DNA from: a bacterium | Lineage (GTDB): Bacteria > Gemmatimonadota > Glassbacteria > GWA2-58-10 | DNA: 43,285 nucleotides | Assembly: GCA_021372515.1 (NCBI GenBank) | Contig: JAJFUG010000207.1 | Span: forward strand, 1-43,285 | Direction: 5' to 3' | Shown: piece by piece, positions 17,548 to 24,779 of the stretch | Layout of the letters: each line of letters opens with the position of its first letter | Numbering within the stretch: the stretch's first letter is position 1 | Made by a program: the position numbers and the translations under genes | Notes under the pieces: model-generated | The model's database searches: none | The model's input: the letters and a program-made list of their open reading frames with translations, nothing else | Told to the model about the DNA's origin: nothing

Positions 17548-17576
17548 GGGGCTGCCGTAAAAGGGCAGTCCCTTTT
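17548..17576 (+). terminator. hairpin plus T-run after the GH1 gene, overlapping the IS left end
   Basis: GGGGCTGCC (17548-17556) pairs with GGCAGTCCC (17564-17572), including one G-U pair, around a seven-base loop and is followed by TTTT. It lies 39 bases after the GH1 stop, so it is a plausible rho-independent terminator as well as the IS end. Confidence 0.5.
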
Positions 17577-17581
17577 AATTT

Positions 17582-18364
17582 ATGGAGGTACTTGAGATCA
17601 AAGGGAGCAGTAAAAATCTGACCGGCGCCAGGGGATATGGAATGCCAGGCCAGAGCGGGGAGATAGTATTCAAGCCTTATGATCAGAACCAGTTGAGCTT
17701 GCTGCCGCCGAGTTTTGAGGAGTTGGTCCACGCCAGTGCGGCTGGTGAACGAGGCGGTGGAACGGATGCATGTAGAGCCGTTGTTGAGAGGATATAAAGG
17801 CGTGGGGACATCGAGTTATCATCCGAAGATGTTGTTGAAAGCGTTAGTATACGGATACAGTCAGCAGATATATACATCTCGGCGGATAGCGAAGGCGTTA
17901 CGAGAAAATGTGCATTTTATGTGGTTGAGTGGCGGGAACCGACCGGATTTTCGCACGATCAACCGGTTTCGGTCTTCACGTTTGAAGGCAGTGATAGATG
18001 AGGTGTTTGCGACGGTGGTGGCGTTGTTGGTGGAGGGAGGTCTTGTAGACCTGCGGGAATATTTTCTGGACGGGACAAAGGTAGAGGCGAATGCGAACCG
18101 TTGCAACTGCTGCGACAGCAGGCCAGAGAACGCCTGGAGTCTGAACAAGGCCGCTATTACAGGGCCAGACGGCCGGTGAAGGTTGAATCGGTCTTCGCTC
18201 AGATAAAACATAACCGCCAGTTCAGGCGCTTCCTGCTCCGCGGATTGGAAAAGGTAAACATCGAATACAGATTGGCAGCCATTGCACACAACTTGATAAA
18301 TGGGGGAAATCCACACACTTTTCCCCCCATTTCATCAAGTCAACCTATCGATAAAAACTCCTAA
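17582..18364 (+). pseudogene. IS1182-family transposase, frameshifted and internally deleted
   Basis: Fragments of an IS1182-family DDE transposase lie in order but in different frames. The N-terminal piece (17582 to about 17732) contains KPYDQNQLSLLPPSFEELV. A frameshift near 17732 moves into the frame of PVRLVNEAVERMHVEPLLRGYKG, YHPKMLLKALVYGYSQQIYTS and RPDFRTINRFR, and on to FLDGTKVEANANR. At about 18098 most of the catalytic core is missing, and another frame resumes with LLRQQARERLESEQGRYY, VESVFAQIKHNRQFRRFLLRG and IAHNLI. The intact protein is normally about 450-500 residues; roughly half is lost. It cannot encode an active transposase. Confidence 0.85.
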
Positions 18365-18388
18365 AAACACACAACTAAAAAAACAGGA

Positions 18389-18407
18389 CCATCCTCTTTC
18401 AGGATGG
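18389..18407. terminator. hairpin near the right end of the IS remnant
   Basis: CCATCCT and AGGATGG form a 7-bp stem with a CTTTC loop. An A-run lies on its left, so on the minus strand it is followed by TTTTTTT. It may insulate the element from leftward transcription. Confidence 0.4.
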
Positions 18408-18455
18408 CCCTGTGTCGGAGCTTTTGGGACAACCCCAAGGTTTTTCAGGCGGCCG

Positions 18456-18470
18456 CAGGGGCTGCCCCTG
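18456..18470. repeat. short AGGGGC palindrome
   Basis: CAGGGGC and GCCCCTG are separated by one base, and the right flank continues TAG. It is a short relative of the GTAGGGGC palindromes and lies just outside the IS right end. Confidence 0.4.
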
Positions 18471-18486
18471 TAGCGAATATAAATAC

Positions 18487-18521
18487 AAAAAGGCCGTCCC
18501 CCGTGCCCTGGAGACGGCCTT
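18487..18521 (-). terminator. rho-independent terminator of the DoxX-TIM fusion gene
   Basis: On the minus strand AAGGCCGTC pairs with GACGGCCTT around a 15-base interior that can extend the stem, followed by a TTTT run (plus-strand A-run at 18487-18490). It starts 24 bases after the stop of the fusion gene. Confidence 0.7.
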
Positions 18522-18544
18522 CGCAATGCTGAACTGGAACCCTC

Positions 18545-20098
18545 TTACGCCATCCAGCGGCGCTCGCGGCCCAGGTCGGAGCCGAGCACGTCCAGCGCCA
18601 GGTTGACATCCTCCACGAGCTGGAAATCGTACATCCCCACGCAGATGAAATCGGCGCCGCTCTTGAACGAGTAGGGGAACGCCACCTTGGGCTCGATAGC
18701 CCCGGCGGCCAGGATCTTGAACGCGATCCAAGGCTCCTCCAGGCTCTTCATGTACTCCACGGTCTCGACCGGGTTGTCGCACCAGATGTTGTCGCACTCG
18801 GTCTCGCCCACCCGCGCCGACCAGTAGTCGACATGGTGCAGGGTCTTGACCCAGAAATCCGGCTTGATCCCCAGGGCCACGCAGGCCTTGACCGTATCCA
18901 GCTTGTGCGCGCCCACTCCGGCGGGAAGGCCCTGCGAGCGGATGTAGTCCACCGCCTTGCCGATGTCCTCGACCTTGCCCTCCTTGAGCAGGCGGTCGGA
19001 GATGCCGCCCTGGACGTAGCAGGCGTTCGCGCCGCCGTCCACGCTCACCTTGATCCCCTCGATCGCGTCCCCGCCGTAGGCGCAGTCCGAGATGAACTGG
19101 ATCTTGCCACCCTCGCGCCGCCAGTACTCGTTGATCACGCGGGCCAGCACCGGGTTGGTGATGATCGCGTTCACGCCGCAGCGCTCGGCGAGCTGGAAAG
19201 TCTCGAACACTTTCTGGTCCGTGTGGTAGGCCTTGACCAGCTGCGAGGCGTAGATCAGGTCGCGGGCGTGGGCCCAGCCGCCGATCAGGTTGCCGCCCAG
19301 GATCATCCGGCTGAGCGGCATGTCCTTGATCTTGCCCTGGGGCAGGCTGCCCTTGAGCTCCTTGAGGCCGGAGAAATGGAAAGTCTTTATCGTGGCGCTG
19401 GTTACGGCCTCGGCGCCCTGGGCCGCCAGGAGGTGCTTTTCCTCCCAGCTCTCCCAGCCGCGCTTTTTCAGCACGGAGTAGACAAACCCGCCGAACACCG
19501 GCAGGGTGATGAGCGGGGTGAGTATCTGCCGCCGGCTGACCAGTCCGGGCGGGACCGGGGCGTTTTTCACGCTGTCCATCACCGGGTTGGCTTTCGCTGC
19601 GGCCGGCTCGGGCTTGGGCGCGGCGGCCCCGCGGCGGGAGGCGAACAGGCCATCCAGGCCGAGGAACTTACCTGTGGGAAACAGCGAGATCACCACCAGG
19701 GCCAGGGCCTCGACCAGGTTCTTGTCGATCAGAAGGTAGCTGCCCTCGGTGTGGGTGGTCAGCGGCATGCGGATCAGCGGCGGGTGCGCCGTGTAGTACA
19801 TCGCCAGCAGAAGGATGCCGCCCGCCGCAGCCACCCGGGAGAACGCCCCGAACATCAGCCCCAGGCCGACCAGGGTCAGGCCCCAGGCGTTCAGCTTGTC
19901 CACTATTGACATCAGGTTGGGGTTGGCCACGATCCAGCCGAAGACCCGCGAGCTGTCCAGGTAGCCGGCCGCGCTCCAGGACGGGTCGAGTAATTTCACC
20001 ACGCCCTCGTACAGAAAATGCCAGCCGATCGCGATCCTGAGAACGGTGAGGAAAGAAAGCTGCACCGTGGTTAGTGTGCTGTTGCGCTCGTTCTCCAT
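18545..20098 (-). CDS. DoxX-like membrane domain fused to a Tat-like anchor and TIM-barrel domain
   Basis: A 517-residue fusion. Residues 10-150 are a DoxX/DoxD-like four-helix membrane domain (TVLRIAIGWHFLYEGVVKLL, LTLVGLGLMFGAFSR, GGILLLAMYY, LVEALALVVISLF). A proline- and alanine-rich linker follows (about 155-185). Then VSRRQIL at 187-193 leads into a hydrophobic stretch (TPLITLPVFGGFVYSVL), which resembles a twin-arginine signal-anchor. The C-terminal 250-517 looks like an aldo-keto-reductase- or aldolase-like TIM barrel (MILGGNLIGGWAHARDLIYAS, GVNAIITNP, FKILAAGAIEP, GADFICVGMYDFQLVEDV). The arrangement implies a TIM-barrel domain held outside the membrane. The start at 20098 has GGGGAGAG upstream; 20140 would add non-family residues. 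Function is unknown: DoxX domains occur in quinone-linked and thiosulfate-oxidising proteins, so a redox role is only a suggestion. It is a single gene with its own terminator. Confidence 0.7.
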   Translation of the reverse strand: MENERNSTLTTVQLSFLTVLRIAIGWHFLYEGVVKLLDPSWSAAGYLDSSRVFGWIVANPNLMSIVDKLNAWGLTLVGLGLMFGAFSRVAAAGGILLLAMYYTAHPPLIRMPLTTHTEGSYLLIDKNLVEALALVVISLFPTGKFLGLDGLFASRRGAAAPKPEPAAAKANPVMDSVKNAPVPPGLVSRRQILTPLITLPVFGGFVYSVLKKRGWESWEEKHLLAAQGAEAVTSATIKTFHFSGLKELKGSLPQGKIKDMPLSRMILGGNLIGGWAHARDLIYASQLVKAYHTDQKVFETFQLAERCGVNAIITNPVLARVINEYWRREGGKIQFISDCAYGGDAIEGIKVSVDGGANACYVQGGISDRLLKEGKVEDIGKAVDYIRSQGLPAGVGAHKLDTVKACVALGIKPDFWVKTLHHVDYWSARVGETECDNIWCDNPVETVEYMKSLEEPWIAFKILAAGAIEPKVAFPYSFKSGADFICVGMYDFQLVEDVNLALDVLGSDLGRERRWMA

Positions 20099-20167
20099 GC
20101 CGGGTCTCTCCCCTGAAAAGGGTGTGCGCTGGAAAAACAATAGTTCGGAATCCGGATGAACAGGACC

Positions 20168-20198
20168 GGAAAAAACGCAGGCAGGCTGCGTTTTTTCC
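20168..20198 (-). terminator. strong hairpin downstream of the first URO-D gene
   Basis: A perfect 13-bp stem (GGAAAAAACGCAG and complement) with a GCAGG loop contains A/T runs that place TTTTTT at the transcript end in either direction. It lies 114 bases after the URO-D stop and 69 bases before the DoxX-fusion ATG, so it most likely separates these minus-strand units. Confidence 0.7.
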
Positions 20199-20312
20199 GT
20201 GGATTGATCTATGTTCGATTAACCGGCCCGTGGCCGGATTTTGAGCGGAGAGACAGGACAGAACAGTCCAATACGTTTAATTTAGCAGGGGGCCTGGAAG
20301 TTACAAGAAAAA

Positions 20313-21395
20313 TCAGCGGTAGGCCCCGAACTCTTTCACCGCCTCCACGAACGCCAGCACGTTCTCCCAGGGCACCTCGGGCTCGATCACGTGGGAGGGG
20401 CCGATCAACAGCCCGCCGCCCGCGCCCACGGTCTCGATGCGGGTTTTCACCTCGGCCCGCACCTCCTCGGGCGTGCCGAACGGCAGGGTGTGCTGGATGC
20501 CGATTGTGCCCCAGAACGCCAGACGGTCGCCGAAGAGGCGCTTGAACTCGGCCGGGTCCACGCACTCGGGCTGCACGGGGTTGAGGATATCCACCCCGAT
20601 CTCGATCAGGTCCTCCACCACCTGGGTCGCCTTGCCGTCCGTGTGGTAGAAAATCAGGCCGTCCGGCTGGTAGTGCTTCGCGCACTCGATTATCGTTTTC
20701 ATCCGCGGCTTGAGAGTTGCGCGCCACAGTTCGGGCGGGATCAGCATGCCGTGCTGGTTGGCGATATCATCCCCCAGCCAGAGGACATCGTAGCGTCCCC
20801 CGACAGCGGCATAATGTTCGAGCTGCCACAGGCGCACCTCGGTCCAGCGGTCGTAGACCGCCTCGCACAGCTCCGGCTCGGTGAGCAGCATCACGAGGAA
20901 TTCCTCCAGGCCGTACCAGGGCCAGGCGACCTCGAAAATGGTCTCCGCGCCCAGCGCCAGCGCGCTCAACCTTCCCTTGCGGTCGATCTGGTCGATCCGG
21001 GCCGCGGCCTGGCGGTAAATGTCGGGGTTCTTGTAGTCCGGCAGGGGGAAAGAGCGGATTGCAGTCAGGGAGTGCTCGGTCAGCGGAGGCACCATCTTGG
21101 TGAAATGCAGCCCCTCGGTCTCCTCGTGCAGCACCCCGTAGCGGTCGAAATGGAATTTTTTATCCACGGGCAGACGGTCGCTGTAATAGGCCTTCTGGTA
21201 GTCGAACGCGGCGCGCGGCTCCAACACCTCGTGGAACTCGACATCCAGGCCGAAATAGTCGAAATGGTTCGTGCTGCCGCTCTTTTCGACAAAGCGGTCC
21301 CAGGCCGCCCCGGCGAACCCGCCCGACAGGTCGAACGGCACGCGGTCGGGGGGCATGCGGTGCAGGGCGCGCAGGGCTCTTTCCTTGGAGTTCAT
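20313..21395 (-). CDS. uroporphyrinogen decarboxylase-family protein without the HxC site
   Basis: A 360-residue URO-D superfamily protein (TIM barrel), starting MNSKERALRALHRMPPDRVP, the usual opening of the family's uncharacterised sugar-associated branch. Family landmarks include RVPFDLSGGF, LWLGDDIANQHGMLIPPELWR near residue 225, LIFYHTDGKATQVVEDLIEIGVDILNPVQP near residue 270 and FWGTIGIQHTLPFGTPEEVRAEV near residue 310. The zinc-binding H-x-C of corrinoid methyltransferases is replaced by YHTDG, so it is unlikely to be a methylcobalamin:CoM-type methyltransferase, and it is also not a typical HemE. Function is unknown. The start at 21395 has GGGAGG eight bases upstream. It sits between the KDG-kinase terminator and the DoxX-fusion gene. 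Confidence 0.8.
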   Translation of the reverse strand: MNSKERALRALHRMPPDRVPFDLSGGFAGAAWDRFVEKSGSTNHFDYFGLDVEFHEVLEPRAAFDYQKAYYSDRLPVDKKFHFDRYGVLHEETEGLHFTKMVPPLTEHSLTAIRSFPLPDYKNPDIYRQAAARIDQIDRKGRLSALALGAETIFEVAWPWYGLEEFLVMLLTEPELCEAVYDRWTEVRLWQLEHYAAVGGRYDVLWLGDDIANQHGMLIPPELWRATLKPRMKTIIECAKHYQPDGLIFYHTDGKATQVVEDLIEIGVDILNPVQPECVDPAEFKRLFGDRLAFWGTIGIQHTLPFGTPEEVRAEVKTRIETVGAGGGLLIGPSHVIEPEVPWENVLAFVEAVKEFGAYR

Positions 21396-21448
21396 GGCCG
21401 GACCTCCCGGGCGGAGGATGTTGATCGACTGACCTGGGGACACACCAC

Positions 21449-21483
21449 AAAAAAAGGGCTGCCCCAATTTGCGGGGCAGCCCT
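21449..21483 (-). terminator. rho-independent terminator of the KDG-kinase gene
   Basis: On the minus strand AGGGCTGCCCC pairs with GGGGCAGCCCT around a seven-base loop, followed directly by TTTTTTT. It lies 16 bases after the kinase stop and separates it from the URO-D gene. Confidence 0.9.
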
Positions 21484-21499
21484 CGAAAGAGCAATGCAA

Positions 21500-22600
21500 T
21501 CAGCGCTGCACCCGGGCTCCGCCGCCTTTCATCACTTTCTCGACTTCCTTGAGCGTGGCCATGGTGGTATCCCCCGGCGTGGTCATGGCCAGGGCGCCGT
21601 GGGCCGCGCCGTAGTTGACCGCCTCGGCCGGGGTCTTGCCGTTCATCAGGCCGTAGATCAGGCCGCTGGCGAAACTGTCGCCGCCACCCACGCGGTCGTA
21701 GATCTGAAGGTCGGGCCGCTGCAGGGCCTCGCTGAACTCGCCGTCCATCCAGAGGATCGCGCCCCAGTCGTTGGTGCTGGCGGTCTTGGCGTTACGCAAC
21801 GTGGTGGCCACACCCTTGAAATTCGGGAAATCCTTGACCACGTTGCCGATCATCAGCTTGAACCCCTGCGGGTCCAGCTTGCTCAGGCCCTTGTCCACAC
21901 CCGGGACCTCGTAGCCGAACGCGGCGGTGAAATCCTCCTCGTTGCCGATCATCACATCCACCAGCGGGGCGATGCGCCGGTTGACCTGCTTGGCTTTCTC
22001 GGTGCCGCCGTGGTTCTGCCACAGGCTGGCCCGGAAGTTGAGGTCGAAGCTGGTGATCGTGCCGTGCTTCTTGGCGCATTCCATGGCCTCGATGATGAAA
22101 TCGCCGGTGGAGTCACCCAGGGCGGCGAAAATGCCGCCGCAGTGGAACCAGCGGACCCCGTCCTGCCCGAAAATCTTCTCCCAGTCGATATCGCCGGGCT
22201 TGAGCTGGCTGGCGGCGCTGTTGGCGCGGTCGGAGCAGCCCAGGGCGGCGCGGCAGCCGAACCCGGCCTCGGTGAAATTGAGGCCCACGCGGCAACTACG
22301 TCCCAGCCCGTCATACGGCACCCACTTGACATAGCCCATGTCCACACCACCCTGAAGGATCAGGTCCTCCAGAAGGTGCCCGACCTCGCTGTCCGGAATC
22401 GAGGTGACCACCGCCGCGCGCATCCCGAAACACTTGCGCAGGCCGCGGGCCACGTTGTATTCGCCGCCGCCCTCCCAGACCCGGAAAGCACGGGTGGTGC
22501 GGATACGCACATCGCCCGGGTCGAGGCGGAGCATGATCTCGCCCAGGGAGAGGATGTCGAACTTGCAGCTTTCGGCGCTCTTGATTTTGATCGTGTTCAT
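21500..22600 (-). CDS. kdgK: PfkB-family sugar kinase, probable 2-keto-3-deoxygluconate kinase
   Basis: A 366-residue ribokinase/PfkB-fold enzyme that phosphorylates a sugar or sugar acid with ATP. The N-terminal SLGEIMLRLDPGDVRIR and VWEGGGEYNVARGLRKCFGM (glycine-rich substrate loop) resemble KDG kinases. The C-terminal signature DRVGGGDSFASGLIYGLM near residue 310 carries the catalytic Asp and anion-hole glycines. Also visible are FDLNFRASLW and VMIGNEEDF. It is slightly longer than usual (about 310-340) because of insertions near residues 150-165 and 270-290. The start at 22600 has AGGAGG about ten bases upstream. It has its own promoter and terminator. Nearby URO-D and glycoside hydrolase genes suggest uronate or sugar-acid use, but the substrate is inferred. 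Confidence 0.85.
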   Translation of the reverse strand: MNTIKIKSAESCKFDILSLGEIMLRLDPGDVRIRTTRAFRVWEGGGEYNVARGLRKCFGMRAAVVTSIPDSEVGHLLEDLILQGGVDMGYVKWVPYDGLGRSCRVGLNFTEAGFGCRAALGCSDRANSAASQLKPGDIDWEKIFGQDGVRWFHCGGIFAALGDSTGDFIIEAMECAKKHGTITSFDLNFRASLWQNHGGTEKAKQVNRRIAPLVDVMIGNEEDFTAAFGYEVPGVDKGLSKLDPQGFKLMIGNVVKDFPNFKGVATTLRNAKTASTNDWGAILWMDGEFSEALQRPDLQIYDRVGGGDSFASGLIYGLMNGKTPAEAVNYGAAHGALAMTTPGDTTMATLKEVEKVMKGGGARVQR

Positions 22601-22709
22601 GGCTGTGGTTCCTCCTGCCTGCAGTTCAATATTTGTAAGTGAATCTTGATTCCGGCTGTGGGGAAAGCTCTTTCCGCCGACCGGACGCACGGGGGACGTA
22701 TGGAGGGGA

Positions 22710-22738
22710 ATAATATAAGGTTTCGCTCTTTCTGGCAA
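22710..22738 (-). promoter_or_regulatory. sigma70-like promoter of the KDG-kinase gene
   Basis: On the minus strand TTGCCA (22738-22733), a 17-base spacer and TATTAT (22715-22710) precede the kinase ATG by about 110 bases. The -10 box lies in an AT-rich patch. Assigned by motif and spacing. Confidence 0.55.
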
Positions 22739-22836
22739 GAGGATGGGGAGGGCTGTAACACATGCGGGCGATATTATCTGTTTGCATGGGATTATTGCAT
22801 GTAGGGGGAACGAAGGGGATTTTATATAAAAGAGAA

Positions 22837-22856
22837 GGGCACGGCCTGCCGTGCCC
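22837..22856 (-). terminator. hairpin after the second URO-D gene
   Basis: GGGCACGGC pairs with GCCGTGCCC around a two-base centre. On the minus strand it is followed by T-rich sequence (TTCTCTTTTATAT) and lies 32 bases after the URO-D stop. Its GGGCACGG arms resemble the palindrome at 11535. Confidence 0.6.
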
Positions 22857-22888
22857 CATAAATCAGCCGCAACCCGGATGGGTTCACC

Positions 22889-23896
22889 TCACCCCTGCCA
22901 GGGCACAGGCCCACAAAGGGCGCGCAGGTTGGCAGTCGGCGTGCCGGAGGGTATCTCGCAGCCCGCGCCCACCATGAACGGGTTACCCACGGTTTCGTAA
23001 GCGCGCAGCACTGTCTCGCGGATCGACTGGGGGTCACCTGCGGCCACGCCCGCGGCCGGGTCGATGTTGCCGCAGAGGGTTACGCCGTTTCCCACGGCCT
23101 GACGCGCCCGGCGCATGTCCACCATGTGGTCCACGTCCAGGATGTCCACCCCCAGAGCGGAGATGCCGGGCAACAGGCCGCTGATGTTGCCGCAGATATG
23201 CAACCGCACCCGCGCCCCGAACGAGTGCACTGCCTCCACAAGCTGTTTCTCGCGCGGCTGTATCAGGCGTTCGTATTGATCGGGCGAGACCTGGCTCGCG
23301 ATGGCGTCCCCGATGCCCACCGTGTCCGCCCCGGAGTCCACCTGCGCCTTGGCGAACCGTATCCCCGCCTCCACGCAGCGGTCCATCAGGGCTTCGCAGA
23401 ACGGCTCATCGTCCATCAGGTCTATCAGGAAATTCATCACCGTGCGCAGGTCGGCGGCCTCGGCTGCCGGTCCCTCGATCCAGCCCAGGATCGAATGCTC
23501 GCCCCGGTCGCGCGCCTTGAACAGGCGCACCGCCTCCACCCGGTCCAGCATGCGGCCGCCTTCGGCCAGAGGGTCGGGCTGCGGAAGGCTGTCCAGGTCT
23601 TTCGAGGCCTCCAGCGGCGGATGCGGGCAGCGCGGGACACCATCCGCCACGTAATGCACCGCCCCGCCGAAACCGTGGGTCTCGCGGTAGGGGTCGGAGA
23701 TCACGCTGAGCTGGTCCATCCCGAAATCCCGCGCGCAGGCGAGATTGGACTCCACCAGCACCCGGTGGTCGCTGGCGAACGCGCCGTAGTTGGAGCCGAT
23801 ATGCTCGGCCGCGTACTGCATCAGGATCGGCAGGCGGGGCAGGAAATCGACAGAGTCGCCGCGCAGGATGGCGTTGTAGCGTTCGAGGGAGGTCAT
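22889..23896 (-). CDS. uroporphyrinogen decarboxylase-family protein with HxC zinc site (MtaA-like)
   Basis: A 335-residue URO-D superfamily protein resembling methylcobalamin:coenzyme M methyltransferases (MtaA/MtbA type). It keeps the candidate zinc ligands: His and Cys in LHICGN near residue 235 and a Cys in GAGCEIPSGTP near residue 315, the H-x-C...C pattern by which that group binds zinc to activate a thiol. The N-terminal MTSLERYNAILRGDSVDFLPRLPI and GWIEGPAAEAADLR are typical. No methyltransferase partner or corrinoid protein is adjacent, so the thiol acceptor is unknown. It is the last gene of an apparent operon after GH43, a small membrane protein and a VOC protein, with a 49-base gap from the VOC gene. 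Confidence 0.8.
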   Translation of the reverse strand: MTSLERYNAILRGDSVDFLPRLPILMQYAAEHIGSNYGAFASDHRVLVESNLACARDFGMDQLSVISDPYRETHGFGGAVHYVADGVPRCPHPPLEASKDLDSLPQPDPLAEGGRMLDRVEAVRLFKARDRGEHSILGWIEGPAAEAADLRTVMNFLIDLMDDEPFCEALMDRCVEAGIRFAKAQVDSGADTVGIGDAIASQVSPDQYERLIQPREKQLVEAVHSFGARVRLHICGNISGLLPGISALGVDILDVDHMVDMRRARQAVGNGVTLCGNIDPAAGVAAGDPQSIRETVLRAYETVGNPFMVGAGCEIPSGTPTANLRALCGPVPWQG

Positions 23897-23945
23897 GGTC
23901 TGGTTATCCGGTAGGCTTTCGCGTTATGGGTAAAATATTACCGAT

Positions 23946-24281
23946 TCACTTGTCGGGGCTGCGGTCCAGATACTGGATGAATTCTACCGGTGCGCCGTTG
24001 TCCTCGATAAAAGCCACCCGGAGGCCATCCAAGGGGCTGTTGGGCTGGATCAGGATTTTCTTTCCGGCCAGCTCCGCGCTCAGGTCATCGACCCGAAAAG
24101 CGATGTGGGGCACGGTCCGGACCAGCTCCGGCAGCGGGCTGCCCGGCTCGAACCGCATCCATTCGATACGGTACGGGCTGGTGTCGTAGCCCGAAACATA
24201 CATCCCGAATTTCTCAAGGAAGGTTTCGCCTTCCCGTTTCACCTTGGTCGGTATGCCCAGGTGGTGGTATTCTCGTGCCAT
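23946..24281 (-). CDS. VOC-family (glyoxalase/bleomycin-resistance fold) protein
   Basis: A 111-residue single VOC module. Its paired beta-alpha-beta-beta-beta units begin with REYHHLGIPTKV and VPHIAFRVDDLSAEL, and end with the strand VAFIEDNGAPVEFIQYL. Candidate metal ligands are His in HHLG, His in PHIAF and Glu in VEFIQY. Such proteins include glyoxalases, dioxygenases, epimerases and isomerases; this one cannot be assigned. It lies in the GH43 operon, 32 bases after the membrane-protein gene, so an epimerase or isomerase acting in sugar use is possible. Confidence 0.75.
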   Translation of the reverse strand: MAREYHHLGIPTKVKREGETFLEKFGMYVSGYDTSPYRIEWMRFEPGSPLPELVRTVPHIAFRVDDLSAELAGKKILIQPNSPLDGLRVAFIEDNGAPVEFIQYLDRSPDK

Positions 24282-24313
24282 TTTTCCTCAACACGGGCCA
24301 TGCGACATGAAAA

Positions 24314-24757
24314 TCAATTTTTCTCTTTGAGCCAACCCCGCTCACAGAATATCTGCTGCACCCGCTCGAAATCCTCGACCGTAAACCCGATTTTCATCCT
24401 CTTGCCGCGCAGGCTGGCGATAAAGGCTTTTTTGCGCCCGCTGCGCCGCAGGTCCTGCGGGAACCAGGTGCGGAAATCGCCGGTGCCCTGGATGCGGTAC
24501 TTACCGGTCCGCAGGTTCAAATCCACCGTGTCCAGAGAGACAATATCCCCCAGCCGCACGGTCTTGCGGCCGAAAGGCCCGAAATAGTAGCCGTTCAGGA
24601 CAAACCGGTCGGGATAGAACTCGATCAAACGGTCCTGATAGAGCAGGCTCGCATCCTCGATCTTCCGTTTCCGGGCCGGAATAAAACCGATCACGATGAT
24701 GAGGTTGGCGAGTAAGATCACCACCACCAGACGTATTATCAGCGGGTCGATCACCAT
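24314..24757 (-). CDS. small single-span membrane protein of unknown function
   Basis: A 147-residue protein with one N-terminal membrane helix (IIRLVVVILLANLIIVIGFI, about residues 7-26), followed by basic residues (ARKRK), which places the rest in the cytoplasm. The soluble part is beta-rich (LIEFYPDRFVLNGYYFGPFGRKTVRLGDIVSLDTVDL) and looks like a PH-type barrel, a resemblance only, and ends in a short helix (VEDFERVQQIFCERGWLK). The start at 24757 has GGAGG eight bases upstream; a longer form from 24970 would overlap the GH43 gene. It lies 22 bases after the GH43 gene and 32 before the VOC gene, so it is co-transcribed. Confidence 0.6.
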   Translation of the reverse strand: MVIDPLIIRLVVVILLANLIIVIGFIPARKRKIEDASLLYQDRLIEFYPDRFVLNGYYFGPFGRKTVRLGDIVSLDTVDLNLRTGKYRIQGTGDFRTWFPQDLRRSGRKKAFIASLRGKRMKIGFTVEDFERVQQIFCERGWLKEKN

Positions 24758-24779
24758 CCTGGCGCCTCCAGGAGAGGAT

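Larger units (their letters stand above)
17548..18436 (+). mobile_element. decayed IS1182-type insertion sequence
   Basis: An about 889-base remnant with imperfect terminal inverted repeats. The left end GGGGCTGCCGTAAAAG (17548-17563) matches the reverse complement of the right end (18421-18436) at 12 of 16 positions, and both fit the GGGGCTGTCCCAAAAG pattern common in IS1182-family ends. It encloses a frameshifted, internally deleted transposase. It is half the normal size for the family. I see no clear target duplication. The left end also folds into a hairpin with the next bases (17548-17572) followed by TTTT, so it may terminate GH1 transcripts. Confidence 0.75.

Noticed and set aside
17509-17580. 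start of a second functional transposase
   Set aside because: Frame is broken at about 17732 and again at about 18098, with the catalytic core missing.
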